NCBI GenBank assembly: GCA_963809815.1
Contig: CAWELM010000024.1
Coordinates: forward strand, 124,001 to 188,000
Direction: 5' to 3'
Source of the DNA: CAVVJA01 sp963809815
GTDB taxonomy: Bacteria > Actinomycetota > Actinomycetes > Mycobacteriales > Jatrophihabitantaceae
Length of the DNA: 64,000 nt
Part shown: positions 1 through 8,451 of the stretch, piece after piece
Layout: each line of letters starts with the position of its first letter
Numbering within the stretch: the first letter of the stretch is position 1
Program-made: the position numbers and the translations under genes
The notes under the pieces: generated by a model
The model's database searches: none
The model's input: the letters and a program-made list of their open reading frames with translations, nothing else
What the model was told of the DNA's origin: nothing

Positions 1-141
1 CTCGCGAGACCGGGTCGCGGGGGGCGCGCCGGGTGATCGACGGCAGGTCATCGGAGTTGCCGCGGCGTAACCTTGCCAGCCCGCTCCGCCGGCGGCCGTC
101 GCACTGTCTGCGGTTGCGTCACGTCGGTATGGTGCGGCGCC

Positions 142-537
142 GTGGATGAAGCCGAGGTGAGTCGGTGGTTCGAGGAGTACCTCGACGTCTTCGCGGCGTG
201 CGGGCGAGGCGAGAGGCTCGTGGACTCGCTGCTGGCCTACTACGGCGTTCCCCTGTTGTTCACCGGCGACGACGGGTACTTCGCACTCACCAGCGATGAC
301 CATGTCCGTTCGGCCGTGCAGCGACAGGTTGACGGAATGCTCGCCGACCACTACGACCACAGCACGGTACTCGGCTTTCAGATCACGCCATTGAACGCGG
401 CGAGTGCCCTATACCGGGGACGGTTCTCCCGTCGGCGTAAAGATGGCAGCGAGATCACCCAGCTCGCCGCGACGTATCTGATCACGGCTGGGCCCGATGG
501 TCGCCGCATCTCCGTGCTCGCACTACACAGCGCCTGA
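142..537 (+). CDS. SnoaL/NTF2-like conserved protein (DUF6841-like)
   Basis: A 131-residue soluble protein if started at the GTG at 142. An in-frame TTG at 73 would add 23 Arg/Cys-rich residues that look non-coding, so I prefer the GTG; no clear ribosome binding site precedes either. The sequence begins with an amphipathic helix (WFEEYLDVFAACGRGE) and continues with alternating strands (YYGVPLLFTGDDGYFALTS, ALYRGRFSRRRKDGSEI, RRISVLALHS). This is the cone-like pattern of NTF2/SnoaL proteins. From memory it matches the actinobacterial family called DUF6841, whose function is unknown. There is no signal peptide or membrane segment. It stands alone upstream of the convergent nuclease-fusion gene. 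Family call moderately sure, function open. Confidence 0.75.
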   Translation: MDEAEVSRWFEEYLDVFAACGRGERLVDSLLAYYGVPLLFTGDDGYFALTSDDHVRSAVQRQVDGMLADHYDHSTVLGFQITPLNAASALYRGRFSRRRKDGSEITQLAATYLITAGPDGRRISVLALHSA

Positions 538-653
538 GCCTCGGCGCCGTCGGACTTGGGTCGCTTGTTTCATCCGGGATGCGCCATCGCGACGGCTTGA
601 CACATGGCGCGAATCGACGGGCAGTGCGACGACCGTTTCACGCGATGTGGATT

Positions 654-1766
654 CTAGGCGAGGAGAGCGAGTGCATCGTCCGACCCGCGCCAGGCACCTC
701 CGACGCGGCTCACGAAGTCGATGTCGAGTGTCGTAAGGAGGTTCTCGAACCCCCGGCCGATGGGCGCGTTGAATAGTGCGAGTAGGCGCGGGTCGAGCTT
801 CCCCGCTTCTCGGTAGTAGAAGTGGCGGTAGGTGAATAGCTGACCGATGGCGTCACGAACCGCTGGTTCGGCGTTGAGGCCGACTGTCTTGGCCTCGACG
901 AGCCATTCCAGAGGCCGGTCGACCACGACGAGGTCGCGTGGGCGGGCGCTGGTGACAGCGGTTCGCCCGGTCGCGCGCACCGCGTCGCCGAACGCCTTGA
1001 TGAGTGCCTTGTGTTTGCCGCTGCGACGTTCCGCCGACGGCGAGATGGCCGCGACGTAGTCGGCGGAGCTGTTGGGCTTGAATTCTGGAATTACGGCAGG
1101 CTGCACCTGCTGCTGCAGCGATCGTGCAGTTGTGCGTATCCGGCGATTGGCGACCAGCTCGTCTTTGAGCTGTACGCATTGGGAATATAGGCCGGCGAAC
1201 TCCGACAGATCCGCCGATAGCGTGACGTTGTCCGGGACGTTTGACATGGGGTATCTGACAGCCGCGATGCTGGCGGCCTCGTATACGCGGGGGAGAAAGC
1301 GCCTCGCACCGAGCTCGATCGACGCCAGCGTGTGCGCCAGCAGCGAGTTGTCGATGAGTTGCCGGAGCTGCGCTGTCTCTAGGGCGATCTCCTTGGTGGC
1401 CGCGATCTCTGCTCCCCGGCCCTTGTGTCCGTCGGCCTCGGCTGCGCGAAGGTGCTGCGTGGCGCCCTGGTTCATCGACAGGTACACGGCGTCCAGCGTG
1501 CTCGTAAACAGATAGACGAGGTACATGCCGTCTGTCGTCGTGGTCGTCACATCGTCGTCGAGCAACGCGATCCAGGGCACCACCGGGAGACTCGGACCGA
1601 TGCCACTGACGAGAACGCTCAGTCCGAGCGGATACTCAGCCGGTGGGTCGGTCTGGACGGACAGTAGGTGGCCCTGTGCGGGCTGGTCCTTGCGGGCGCG
1701 GTGTGAGTAGCCAGCGACGCCAGCAAGCGCGGTACGAGCATCCACGACACACGACGTTAGGGCCAA
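654..1766 (-). CDS. MrcB-like N-terminal domain fused to a PD-(D/E)XK-type nuclease; candidate type IV-like restriction enzyme
   Basis: A 370-residue protein. Residues about 45-105 carry the signature of MrcB-like N-terminal (DUF3578) domains: VPWIALLD (63-70), a run of Thr, GMYLVYLF (80-87) and YLSMNQG (95-101). Known: such domains occur at the N-terminus of restriction proteins and are thought to recognise modified DNA. The middle (110-250) is helical. The C-terminus has DLVVVDRPLEWLVEAK ending in E291-x-K293 and then AIGQLFTYRHF, the D-(x)n-ExK plus downstream QxxxY arrangement of PD-(D/E)XK nucleases. No GTPase or AAA motor is present, unlike McrBC. The start is TTG at 1766, with an in-frame stop at 1784-1782 just upstream; a GTG seven codons in is an alternative. 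Inference: a one-protein modification-dependent nuclease. Confidence 0.7.
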   Translation of the reverse strand: MALTSCVVDARTALAGVAGYSHRARKDQPAQGHLLSVQTDPPAEYPLGLSVLVSGIGPSLPVVPWIALLDDDVTTTTTDGMYLVYLFTSTLDAVYLSMNQGATQHLRAAEADGHKGRGAEIAATKEIALETAQLRQLIDNSLLAHTLASIELGARRFLPRVYEAASIAAVRYPMSNVPDNVTLSADLSEFAGLYSQCVQLKDELVANRRIRTTARSLQQQVQPAVIPEFKPNSSADYVAAISPSAERRSGKHKALIKAFGDAVRATGRTAVTSARPRDLVVVDRPLEWLVEAKTVGLNAEPAVRDAIGQLFTYRHFYYREAGKLDPRLLALFNAPIGRGFENLLTTLDIDFVSRVGGAWRGSDDALALLA

Positions 1767-1902
1767 ACACGAGGAGTGTGTTCAGGCTCGCTTGCGGGCT
1801 GATCAGATCGAGCGCAAGGACAGATAAGTATCAGAGTTCAACCAGCGCGAGAGTGCGTGTTCCTCCCGCGGCGTCGCAGGGCGGCCTGAGACACTCCCCC
1901 CC

Positions 1903-2211
1903 ATGGGGAAACACCGGGAACCTACCGATGCCGACGGTCCCGAGTTCTTCAATCGGAGGCCGCTTGACGGTAGTGCCTGGCTGAGTGAGCTCGGGTGGAC
2001 ACACTCCGACGCGGATCGACGACTCAGGGGCTTCGCGAATGAGCTGAAAGCCATCTTCATCGAGATTCACGAGCGCGACAGCGACCCGCAAGCAGCGGCC
2101 GACCTTTGCGAAACAATCATCTACCGGCTTTGTTACGACGCCCGTTCTGTTTACGATCCCCGAGTTGCGATTCACTCGGACGCGACGCCGGCCTGGAAAC
2201 AAGAGCTTTGA
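1903..2211 (+). CDS. hypothetical protein, 102 aa
   Basis: A small acidic, helical protein with central segments WLSELGWTHSDADRRLRGF and ELKAIFIEIHERDSD. I do not recognise the family. Third codon positions are mostly G or C, which supports coding, but the opposite strand is also open over most of it. The ATG at 1903 has no good ribosome binding site, being preceded by a run of C. It is divergent from the MrcB-nuclease gene, whose start lies 136 bp away, so the two could share a promoter region. Whether it belongs to that system is unknown. A 6-bp inverted repeat (2207-2212 with 2220-2225) overlaps its stop codon. Could be spurious. Confidence 0.45.
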   Translation: MGKHREPTDADGPEFFNRRPLDGSAWLSELGWTHSDADRRLRGFANELKAIFIEIHERDSDPQAAADLCETIIYRLCYDARSVYDPRVAIHSDATPAWKQEL

Positions 2212-2498
2212 TACTTGCGATCAAAGGTTGATGGTGTGATGGCAAGAAAGCCCAGCCCCAAGAACGACACGTCCTGACTCGGTTGGACGAAGACTGCCGC
2301 CGGTATCCGATCCATTACAGAACGCCAGCGCATGACATTGTCCGGCTGCATAACCGATCAAATAGAAAAGTGACGTCCGCTCGGGCCGCGGAGTGTGCGT
2401 TCAGCGGAACGCGCATGTCCGCCGCCCCGTGAGCTAGAGCGGCCGCACTAGGTGGCACGGTCAAGCCGCGATGTGGGCGGTCGGATAGCGTCGTCGTC

Positions 2499-3707
2499 GT
2501 GGTCGATCTGCCGGTTCTCGATGCCGCCGAACAACGCGTGCTCGGCTGCCTGCTGGAGAAGGAGATCACCGTTCCGGCGTCCTATCCCATGACCATCAAC
2601 TCGGTGCGCATCGCATGCAACCAGACCAGCAACCGAGAGCCCATCGTCGACTACGACGAGGAACTGGTGCATCGGACCCTGCGGGCGCTAAAGGACAAGG
2701 AGCTTGTCGCGCTTTCCTGGCAGGGAGCGGGTAGTCGCGTGGTGAAGTACGTTCAGACATTCGCGCAACGACGCGGGCTCGCGCCGGACGAACGAGCCCT
2801 GGTCACCGTGTTGTTGCTACGCGGGCCCCAACCCGCCGGCGCGCTCAAGACCCGCAGCGAGCGGCTGCATCGTTTCGCCGACCGCACCGAGGTCGAGGCG
2901 TGCCTTGCGCGCATGGCCGGCAGCGAGACCCCGATGGTGCGCGAGCTGCCCCGCCAACCCGGTCAGCAGGACACTCGCTGGATCCATCTGCTCGGCCCGG
3001 TCGAGGTGGCCGGAGCCGGTGCCGGACCGGTACGCGTCGACCGTGAGTCGGTGCTCGCGGCCGGGCCCGAGGCACGAGACGGCAAGGTTCGCGCGGCGTA
3101 CGCCACGGTTGCCGCGTCCTATGCGGAGCAACTATCCGATGAGCTCGCTGGCCTGCCGTTCGAAAGGTGGTTGCTGCGCCGAGTGGTCGACCTGGCCGGC
3201 CGTGCGCCGGTGATCGAGGTCGGCACGGGACCAGGCCACGTCGCCGCGTTCCTGGCCGAGGCCGGGGCAGACGCCACCGGCCTCGATATCACGCCGGAGA
3301 TGGTGGACGAGGCCCGCCGCCGCTTCCCCGGGGTCAGCTACCAGGTCGGTGACCTGCGCCGGCTGATTCGTCCCACTAGCTACGACGGGTGGGGGGCCGT
3401 GCTCGCCTGGTACTCGCTCATCCATCTCGCGGCGTCCGAGCTAGCGGCCGCGATCACCTCGCTTGCGCGACCCCTGCGCGCGAACGGCTGGCTCGTGCTC
3501 GCCCTGCACGCCGGCGCTGAGGTGCGCACCGCCACTGACTGGTTCGGCCACGAGATCGAGCTCGACTTCGTTCTGCACGACCCGGCCGAGATCGTCGCCA
3601 TCGTTGAACGCACCGGCCTGCTCGACATCGAGTGGTACCACCGCGGCCCGGTCATCGCCCGCGGCGAAACGACCGAGCGCCTATATCTCCTCGCTCGCAA
3701 GCCGTAA
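2499..3707 (+). CDS. DUF480 (YceH-like) domain fused to class I SAM-dependent methyltransferase
   Basis: A 402-residue protein in two parts. Residues 5-165 match the DUF480/YceH winged-helix family: LDAAEQRVLGCLLEKEITVP, then YPMTINSVRIACNQTSNREP, then a second helical repeat at 95-160. Residues 195-400 form a class I methyltransferase with the SAM-binding loop VIEVGTGPGH (238-247) and LDITPEMVDEA after it. The GTG at 2499 is the first start that keeps the whole DUF480 domain. Known: DUF480 proteins are usually about 200 residues and alone; the substrate of the fusion is unknown. The gene is single, and the trpS remnant lies convergently just downstream, overlapping its last codons. Cytosolic. 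Confidence 0.9.
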   Translation: MVDLPVLDAAEQRVLGCLLEKEITVPASYPMTINSVRIACNQTSNREPIVDYDEELVHRTLRALKDKELVALSWQGAGSRVVKYVQTFAQRRGLAPDERALVTVLLLRGPQPAGALKTRSERLHRFADRTEVEACLARMAGSETPMVRELPRQPGQQDTRWIHLLGPVEVAGAGAGPVRVDRESVLAAGPEARDGKVRAAYATVAASYAEQLSDELAGLPFERWLLRRVVDLAGRAPVIEVGTGPGHVAAFLAEAGADATGLDITPEMVDEARRRFPGVSYQVGDLRRLIRPTSYDGWGAVLAWYSLIHLAASELAAAITSLARPLRANGWLVLALHAGAEVRTATDWFGHEIELDFVLHDPAEIVAIVERTGLLDIEWYHRGPVIARGETTERLYLLARKP

Positions 3708-3709
3708 CA

Positions 3710-3990
3710 ACGATCCCGATTGCTTCCCGAGCGCGTTGCCGCACAGGTTCCGCGATGTTAGCGGCTCGTACGGCGCCACGCGCAAGTATTCGCCGCAGTT
3801 CAGCTGGGTCGTTCATGGGTTCGTCGGGCCGGCGCCGTATCGGTTCGAGATCGCCGACGATTGCGTCGGCGCAATCGTCTTTCAACTGTCCGTAGCGTGT
3901 GTAGAAGCCGTTGTCTCACGGAAACTGCGCAGCGCGCCGAGGTAGTTGCCGAGGGTCAGTGAACCAGACGGCGGTCCAGGTGCGTCGCGA
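3710..3990 (-). pseudogene. trpS: trpS remnant (tryptophanyl-tRNA synthetase), internal deletion
   Basis: Two pieces of a tryptophan-tRNA ligase read on the minus strand. The upstream piece (about 3990-3915) translates to SGSLTLGNYLGALRSF, the N-terminal nucleotide-binding segment with the class I HIGH-equivalent (LGNY). The downstream piece (about 3900-3712), in a different frame, reads FYTRYGQLKDDCADAIVGDLEP and then DPAELRRILARGAVRAANIAEP, the C-terminal helices typical of TrpS. About 230-250 residues that should lie between, including KMSKS, are absent. The frame change falls near 3900. The remnant cannot make an enzyme. It suggests a deletion of a second trpS copy; a working trpS must lie elsewhere in the genome. 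Confidence 0.75.
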
Positions 3991-4014
3991 TCGGCGGAAA
4001 AGTAGGTTCGGGGC

Positions 4015-4770
4015 ATGGAGAAACCACTGCAGCGGACGGTTGCTTTGGTGACCGGAGCGAGCAGCGGGATCGGCGCGGCGACGGCCCGCAGGCTGGCTGA
4101 CGAGGGCGCGGCGGTGGCGCTGGTCGCCCGGCGGCGCGACCGACTGGACGACCTCGCGTCGATGATCGGCGGCCGTGCGCTCGTCGTCGAGGCCGACGTG
4201 ACCGACCAGGCGCAGGCTGCCGCTGCCGTGGCGCGAACCGTCGCCGAGTTCGGCCGGCTCGACACATTGGTCAACAATGCCGGCGTGATGCTGCTCGGCC
4301 CGGCATTAGATAGCCCGACGGAGGAGTGGGACCGGATGATCGCCCTGAACGTGCAGGGCTCGCTCTATGTCACGAAGTCGGCGCTTCCGCATCTGGTCAG
4401 CGCGGCTGGCGACTCGCCCCGAAAGGTCGCCGACGTGATCTACATCAGTTCAACCGCTGGTCGCGTCGCTCGTCCGGGCGGGGGCACCTACAGCCTGACG
4501 AAATTCGGTATCGCCGCGTTCGCGGAATCACTTCGGCAGGAATTGATCGCCAAGCGTGTGCGTGTCAGCGTCGTCGAACCCGGGACGGTGGACACCGAGC
4601 TTGTCACGCACCTGCGAACGGACGTTCGCGAGGCAGCCCGGGGCCAGGTCGAATCGATCGAGGTGCTCGAACCGGACGACATCGCCGATGCGGTCGCCTA
4701 TATCGTCACGCGCCCTCGGCGCGTTGCCGTCAACGAACTCCTCGTCCGGGCCGCGGAACAGACCTGGTAG
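4015..4770 (+). CDS. SDR family NAD(P)-dependent oxidoreductase
   Basis: A 251-residue classical short-chain dehydrogenase. Visible motifs are the cofactor loop TGASSGIG (13-20), the acidic/Arg region after the second strand (VARRRDRLDD), NNAG (87-90), the active-site serine in YISSTAG (143-149), and the catalytic Y159/K163 pair in YSLTK. The Arg-rich end of beta-2 suggests NADP(H). It resembles the YdfG/serine-dehydrogenase-like cluster of small SDRs, but the substrate cannot be told. The ATG at 4015 sits immediately beyond the trpS remnant. It converges with the cupin gene, with a short hairpin between them. Confidence 0.93.
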   Translation: MEKPLQRTVALVTGASSGIGAATARRLADEGAAVALVARRRDRLDDLASMIGGRALVVEADVTDQAQAAAAVARTVAEFGRLDTLVNNAGVMLLGPALDSPTEEWDRMIALNVQGSLYVTKSALPHLVSAAGDSPRKVADVIYISSTAGRVARPGGGTYSLTKFGIAAFAESLRQELIAKRVRVSVVEPGTVDTELVTHLRTDVREAARGQVESIEVLEPDDIADAVAYIVTRPRRVAVNELLVRAAEQTW

Positions 4771-4795
4771 CCGCGTCGCTACCGCCGTGCGGCTA
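4768..4795. terminator. short hairpin between convergent genes
   Basis: TAGCCGC (4768-4774, including the SDR stop codon) pairs with GCGGCTA (4789-4795) around a 14-base loop. It sits in the 32-bp gap between convergent genes. There is no T-tract, so this is only a plausible weak bidirectional terminator. Confidence 0.35.
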
Positions 4796-4802
4796 GCAGG
4801 GT

Positions 4803-5174
4803 TCAGTCGCCCGTGGGAGCGACTCCCGCCTTCTCAATCATCAGCACCGCGGTTCGGACCGGAGCGACGGGCCGATGCAGCATTCCGGCCGGGACCGAGA
4901 AGGCCTGCCGTGGTCCGAGCTCCACGGTTTCGGCGTCTTGAAGCTCGATGCGGAACCGACCGTCGAGGACGAAGAAGAACTCGTCCTGATCTTGGTGCGT
5001 GTGCCAGTGAAACTCGCCCTGCATGACGCCGAGACGCACCAGGACGTCTCCGACCTGGTTCAGCGTCTGGTTGTACCAGTGGTCGGTTACCTCATCGATC
5101 AGAGCCTGGACGTCGATGGTCTGCGACGCTTCGAACATCGGGTCGTGATGAATTGTGTAGTCGCCCTTTGGCAC
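4803..5174 (-). CDS. cupin domain-containing protein
   Basis: A 123-residue single-domain cupin. The metal-binding motif 1 is clear: GEFHWHTHQDQDEFFFVLDG, with H56, H58, H60 and E65 as candidate ligands. Motif 2 follows in FSVPAGMLHRPV. The N-terminus (residues 1-45) has a helix, VQALIDEVTDHWYNQ, seen in small actinobacterial cupins. There is no signal peptide. The reaction is unknown; such proteins range from dioxygenases to isomerases. The ATG at 5174 is followed by MPKGDYTIHH. It is divergent from the VOC gene at 5380 across a 205-bp spacer. Confidence 0.88.
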   Translation of the reverse strand: MPKGDYTIHHDPMFEASQTIDVQALIDEVTDHWYNQTLNQVGDVLVRLGVMQGEFHWHTHQDQDEFFFVLDGRFRIELQDAETVELGPRQAFSVPAGMLHRPVAPVRTAVLMIEKAGVAPTGD

Positions 5175-5379
5175 GAGACCTCCCCAATAGTGTGCGATTC
5201 AGCCCTGATCGGATGCTCGTGCCATGAAGTCGCGCTGTCGACGACTTTTCGCAGCCGCCGAAGCCGCACGAGGGCTCCGTCAACGCCGCGGCCGAGCAGA
5301 AATGTCCTGCTCCTACGATGAGTTCGCCGCGCGGGTCCCGTCTGTACTAGTGAACCAATCGCCGACGCCGGGAGCTCAG

Positions 5380-6282
5380 ATGTCCACGATCACACCCCAT
5401 CTCTGGTTCGACACCCAGGCCAAGGAGGCGGCTGAGTTCTATGCCGCGGTCTTCCCCGACTCGTCGGTTACGAGCGTGACCACGTTGCGTGACACGCCGA
5501 GCGGCGACTGCGACATCGTGGCCTTCCGGGTGTGGGGCCAGGACTTCATGGCGATCAGCGCCGGCCCGCTGTTCAGGATCAACCCCGCCATCTCGTTCAT
5601 CGTCAACTTCGACCCGAGCTGGGACGACGATGCGGCAGATTTACTCGACCAGGTCTGGGCGCAGCTCGCCGACAACGGGGCGGTGTTAATGCCGTTGGAC
5701 GCCTACCCGTTCAGTAAGCGGTACGGCTGGGTCCAGGATCGTTACGGCGTGTCGTGGCAGCTGATTCTGACTGATCCGGCGGGTGAGCCACGTCCGGCGG
5801 TCGTGCCGGCGCTGACGTTCGTCGGCGAGGTAAGTGGCAAGGCCGAAGCGGCGACGGACTTCTACCTCGAAGTGTTCGGCGACGCGGAACGCGGCCAACT
5901 CATCCGCTACCCCGAGGGCATGGCCCCCGACGTTCCGGGCACCGTCATGTTCTCCGACATCCGGCTCGGCGATACCTGGATCGCTGCCATGGACAGCGCT
6001 CGCCAGCATGACTTCGGTTTCAACGAGGCCGTTTCGCTGGTGGTCAGCTGCGCCGACCAGGCTGAAATCGACCGCTATTGGGACAAGCTGTCGGCCGTGC
6101 CCGAAGCCGAACAGTGTGGCTGGCTGAAGGACCGCTACGGCCTCTCCTGGCAGATCACCCCCGTCGAGATGGGCGAGATGCTCAGCAATGGCACGCGCGA
6201 ACAGATCGATCGAGTCACCCAGGCGTTCCTGCCGATGAAGAAGTTCGACCTGGCCGCGCTTCGCGCCGCATACGCGGGGTGA
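5380..6282 (+). CDS. VOC family protein, double PhnB/3-dmu-9_3-mt-type domain
   Basis: A 300-residue protein with two vicinal-oxygen-chelate modules. The first (3-130) begins ITPHLWFDTQAKEAAEFY and ends YGWVQDRYGVSWQLI; the second (145-275) repeats this as PALTFVGEVSGKAEAATDFY and ending CGWLKDRYGLSWQI. This is the pattern of the PhnB-like family often labelled 3-demethylubiquinone methyltransferase, although most members are not methyltransferases. The ATG at 5380 is chosen because GGAG lies at 5371 and homology starts there; a longer in-frame start at 5224 adds a low-complexity Arg-rich leader. Substrate unknown. Confidence 0.9.
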   Translation: MSTITPHLWFDTQAKEAAEFYAAVFPDSSVTSVTTLRDTPSGDCDIVAFRVWGQDFMAISAGPLFRINPAISFIVNFDPSWDDDAADLLDQVWAQLADNGAVLMPLDAYPFSKRYGWVQDRYGVSWQLILTDPAGEPRPAVVPALTFVGEVSGKAEAATDFYLEVFGDAERGQLIRYPEGMAPDVPGTVMFSDIRLGDTWIAAMDSARQHDFGFNEAVSLVVSCADQAEIDRYWDKLSAVPEAEQCGWLKDRYGLSWQITPVEMGEMLSNGTREQIDRVTQAFLPMKKFDLAALRAAYAG

Positions 6283-6529
6283 ACCCGGCCGGCGGCGATG
6301 ATCGTCGTGGTCGAGCCGCACTGACACTCCGGCGGCCGGGACGCTGACCCGCCACCTCGCCCAGGCCGGTTAGGGAGCGCCCTTCTCCAGACACTCAGCG
6401 AAACAGTCGGTGGTCTTCCCTTGCCGCCCTTCCCGCGGGCGCCGGGCGGAAGGTACGCGGAAGGTGCGATTCGTAGCGTCCACGCATCACTACGACGCCG
6501 GAGTACCGGCATCACCGTCTGGAGGACGC

Positions 6530-7105
6530 ATGACCACCGCAACTGCCGACCGCGCTCGTCGCAATGGAGTGGACACCGCGACGTTGTTCGCGACGCTCGA
6601 CGCGGTCAAGGCTCAGCCCGAGATCGCGAAGTTCCAGTTCCGGGCCAGCAACACCTGGGTGAACGGGACCCACAACCGGTCCACGTTGTCCGGGTTCTAC
6701 GGCGCGCTGCAGGAGATGGAACACAAGCACGTCACGACAGTGGATGCCGATCACCCGGCGGTGCTGGTCGGAGATGACAACGCCCCTTCGCCGGTGGAGT
6801 ACCTGCTGCATGCCATTGCCGCGTGCCTGACCGCGGGCGTGGCCAATGTCGCCGCGGTGCGCGGTGTCGAGTTGACCAAGGTCACCTCGACCGTGCAGGG
6901 AGACATCGATTTGCTGGGGATTCTCGGGTTGTCGGACGGGTCGGTCCGCAACGGCTATGAGCAGATCAAGGTCAGCTTCCACATCGACGGCGATGCCGAC
7001 GAGGAGACCCTGCGGCGGATCGTGGAGCAGTCACGCAAGCGCTCTGCCGTCTACGACGTGCTCACCAACGGGACGCCCGTCCACGTCGACGTGGTCACCG
7101 GCTGA
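6530..7105 (+). CDS. OsmC family peroxiredoxin-like protein
   Basis: A 191-residue OsmC/Ohr-superfamily protein. Typical segments are the strand FRASNTWVNGTHNRSTLSGFYG, PSPVEYLLHAIAACLTAGVANVAA with the conserved peroxidatic-type Cys in AACLTAG, and the C-terminal ITVR-like helix EETLRRIVEQSRKRSAVYDVLTNGTPV. Known: the superfamily reduces organic hydroperoxides using two Cys residues. I clearly see only one of them, so thiol-peroxidase activity is uncertain. The ATG at 6530 is fixed by GGAGG at 6521. It lies 77 bp upstream of a flavin monooxygenase on the same strand and may be cotranscribed. Confidence 0.9.
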   Translation: MTTATADRARRNGVDTATLFATLDAVKAQPEIAKFQFRASNTWVNGTHNRSTLSGFYGALQEMEHKHVTTVDADHPAVLVGDDNAPSPVEYLLHAIAACLTAGVANVAAVRGVELTKVTSTVQGDIDLLGILGLSDGSVRNGYEQIKVSFHIDGDADEETLRRIVEQSRKRSAVYDVLTNGTPVHVDVVTG

Positions 7106-7182
7106 CGGCATGGAACGGCGCCGAGCCGGCGGAGCATGCCGCTCGGCCGGCCCGGCACATCGGAAAAGAACGCGAGATTGTC

Positions 7183-8451
7183 ATGGAGTGCATAGACACC
7201 GTCGTCATTGGCGCCGGACATGCCGGGCTGGCCGTGAGCCGGTTGTTGTCGGCCGCAGGCCACGAGCACGTCGTCCTCGAACGCGGCCGAGTGGGGGAGC
7301 GGTGGCGCAGTGAGCGGTGGGATTCGCTCCACCTGCTGACCCCGAACTGGATGACCCGCCTCCCCGGCTTCAGCTATCGCGGCCCGGATCCCGACGGTTA
7401 CCTGGCCGCCGACGCCTTCGCCGACTACCTCGACCGCTACGCAGCGTCGTTCGACGCCCCGGTCGTCGAGCGGGCGACCGTCGAGGACGTATCGCGGGCC
7501 CGGCCTACTCGTTCGTATCGGGTCGTCACGGACCGGGGCACCTGGCGAGCCGGCAACATCGTGGTCGCGACCGGGCCGCACGGCACACCGCACCTCCCTC
7601 CGGCCGTCCGCGACGGCGATCTCGGGCCGGTCGACGTGGTCTCCGCACAGCACTACCGCAACCCCGCCCAGCTGCGGCCAGGTGGTGTCCTCGTCGTCGG
7701 AGCGTCGTCCTCGGGGGTGCAGATCGCCGACGAGCTCGCGCGAGCGGGCCGCTCGGTGATTCTCTCGGTGGGGCGCCATACCAGAATGCCCCGTCGCTAT
7801 CGCGGAATGGACATCTTCTGGTGGCTGGAGAGCACGGGCCGCCTCGCTCGGACCATCGACGAGATGCCGGACGCCACGGCGGCGCGCCGCGAGACATCCT
7901 TGCAGCTCGCCGGGCGCAATAGCCCTGAACTGTTCGGTCAGAACCTGGACCTGGCCGTGCTACAGGCGAATGGGGTTCGGCTGGCTGGACGCCTGGAGCG
8001 GGTCGGTGGTGGCCGGGCGTGGTTCAGCGACGATCTGGGCACTACCGTCCGTGCTGCCGACCGGCTGATGCACCGCTTCCTCGATGCCGTTGACGACTAC
8101 ATCCGCCGGTCCGGACTCGGTCGCGAGGTCTGGGAGCCGGTGCGGCCCCGACCGGTCGAGTTGTCAACTCGACCCCTGGCCTGGCTGAACCTGAGCGCCG
8201 AGCCGATCAGCACGATCGTGCTCGCCACCGGTTACCGACCGCACCATCCGTGGCTGCAGCTGCCGGTGACCGCGCCAGACGGGAGCATCGAGCAATACCG
8301 CGGCGTTACTGCTGCACCGGGGGTCTACGTCGTCGGCCAACGGTTCCAGCACCGACGCGACTCGGGCTTCATCGACGGGGCCCGGTACGACGCCGCGGCC
8401 GTCGTACGCCACCTGTTGAGCCGGCAGACCGACACGGTGCAAGCGGCATGA
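7183..8451 (+). CDS. flavin-containing monooxygenase-like FAD/NAD(P) oxidoreductase
   Basis: A 422-residue protein with two dinucleotide-binding folds: FAD loop VVIGAGHAGLAVS (7-19) at the N-terminus and a second loop VLVVGASSSGVQIADE near residue 170. Between them GERWRSERWDSLHLLTPNW and TRLPGFSYRGPDPDGYL are typical of bacterial FMO/CzcO-like proteins. The ATGY-type motif appears as VLATGYRPHHPWLQ. Known: the family uses NADPH and O2 to oxygenate soft nucleophiles or ketones; the substrate here is unknown. The stop overlaps the start of the next flavoprotein gene by ATGA, so the two are translationally coupled. Confidence 0.9.
   Translation: MECIDTVVIGAGHAGLAVSRLLSAAGHEHVVLERGRVGERWRSERWDSLHLLTPNWMTRLPGFSYRGPDPDGYLAADAFADYLDRYAASFDAPVVERATVEDVSRARPTRSYRVVTDRGTWRAGNIVVATGPHGTPHLPPAVRDGDLGPVDVVSAQHYRNPAQLRPGGVLVVGASSSGVQIADELARAGRSVILSVGRHTRMPRRYRGMDIFWWLESTGRLARTIDEMPDATAARRETSLQLAGRNSPELFGQNLDLAVLQANGVRLAGRLERVGGGRAWFSDDLGTTVRAADRLMHRFLDAVDDYIRRSGLGREVWEPVRPRPVELSTRPLAWLNLSAEPISTIVLATGYRPHHPWLQLPVTAPDGSIEQYRGVTAAPGVYVVGQRFQHRRDSGFIDGARYDAAAVVRHLLSRQTDTVQAA

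Noticed and set aside
2230..2440. plus-strand frame GKKAQPQERHVLTRLDEDCRR
   Set aside because: Protein-like for about 60 codons but without a start codon and with no family match; not enough to call a gene or remnant.
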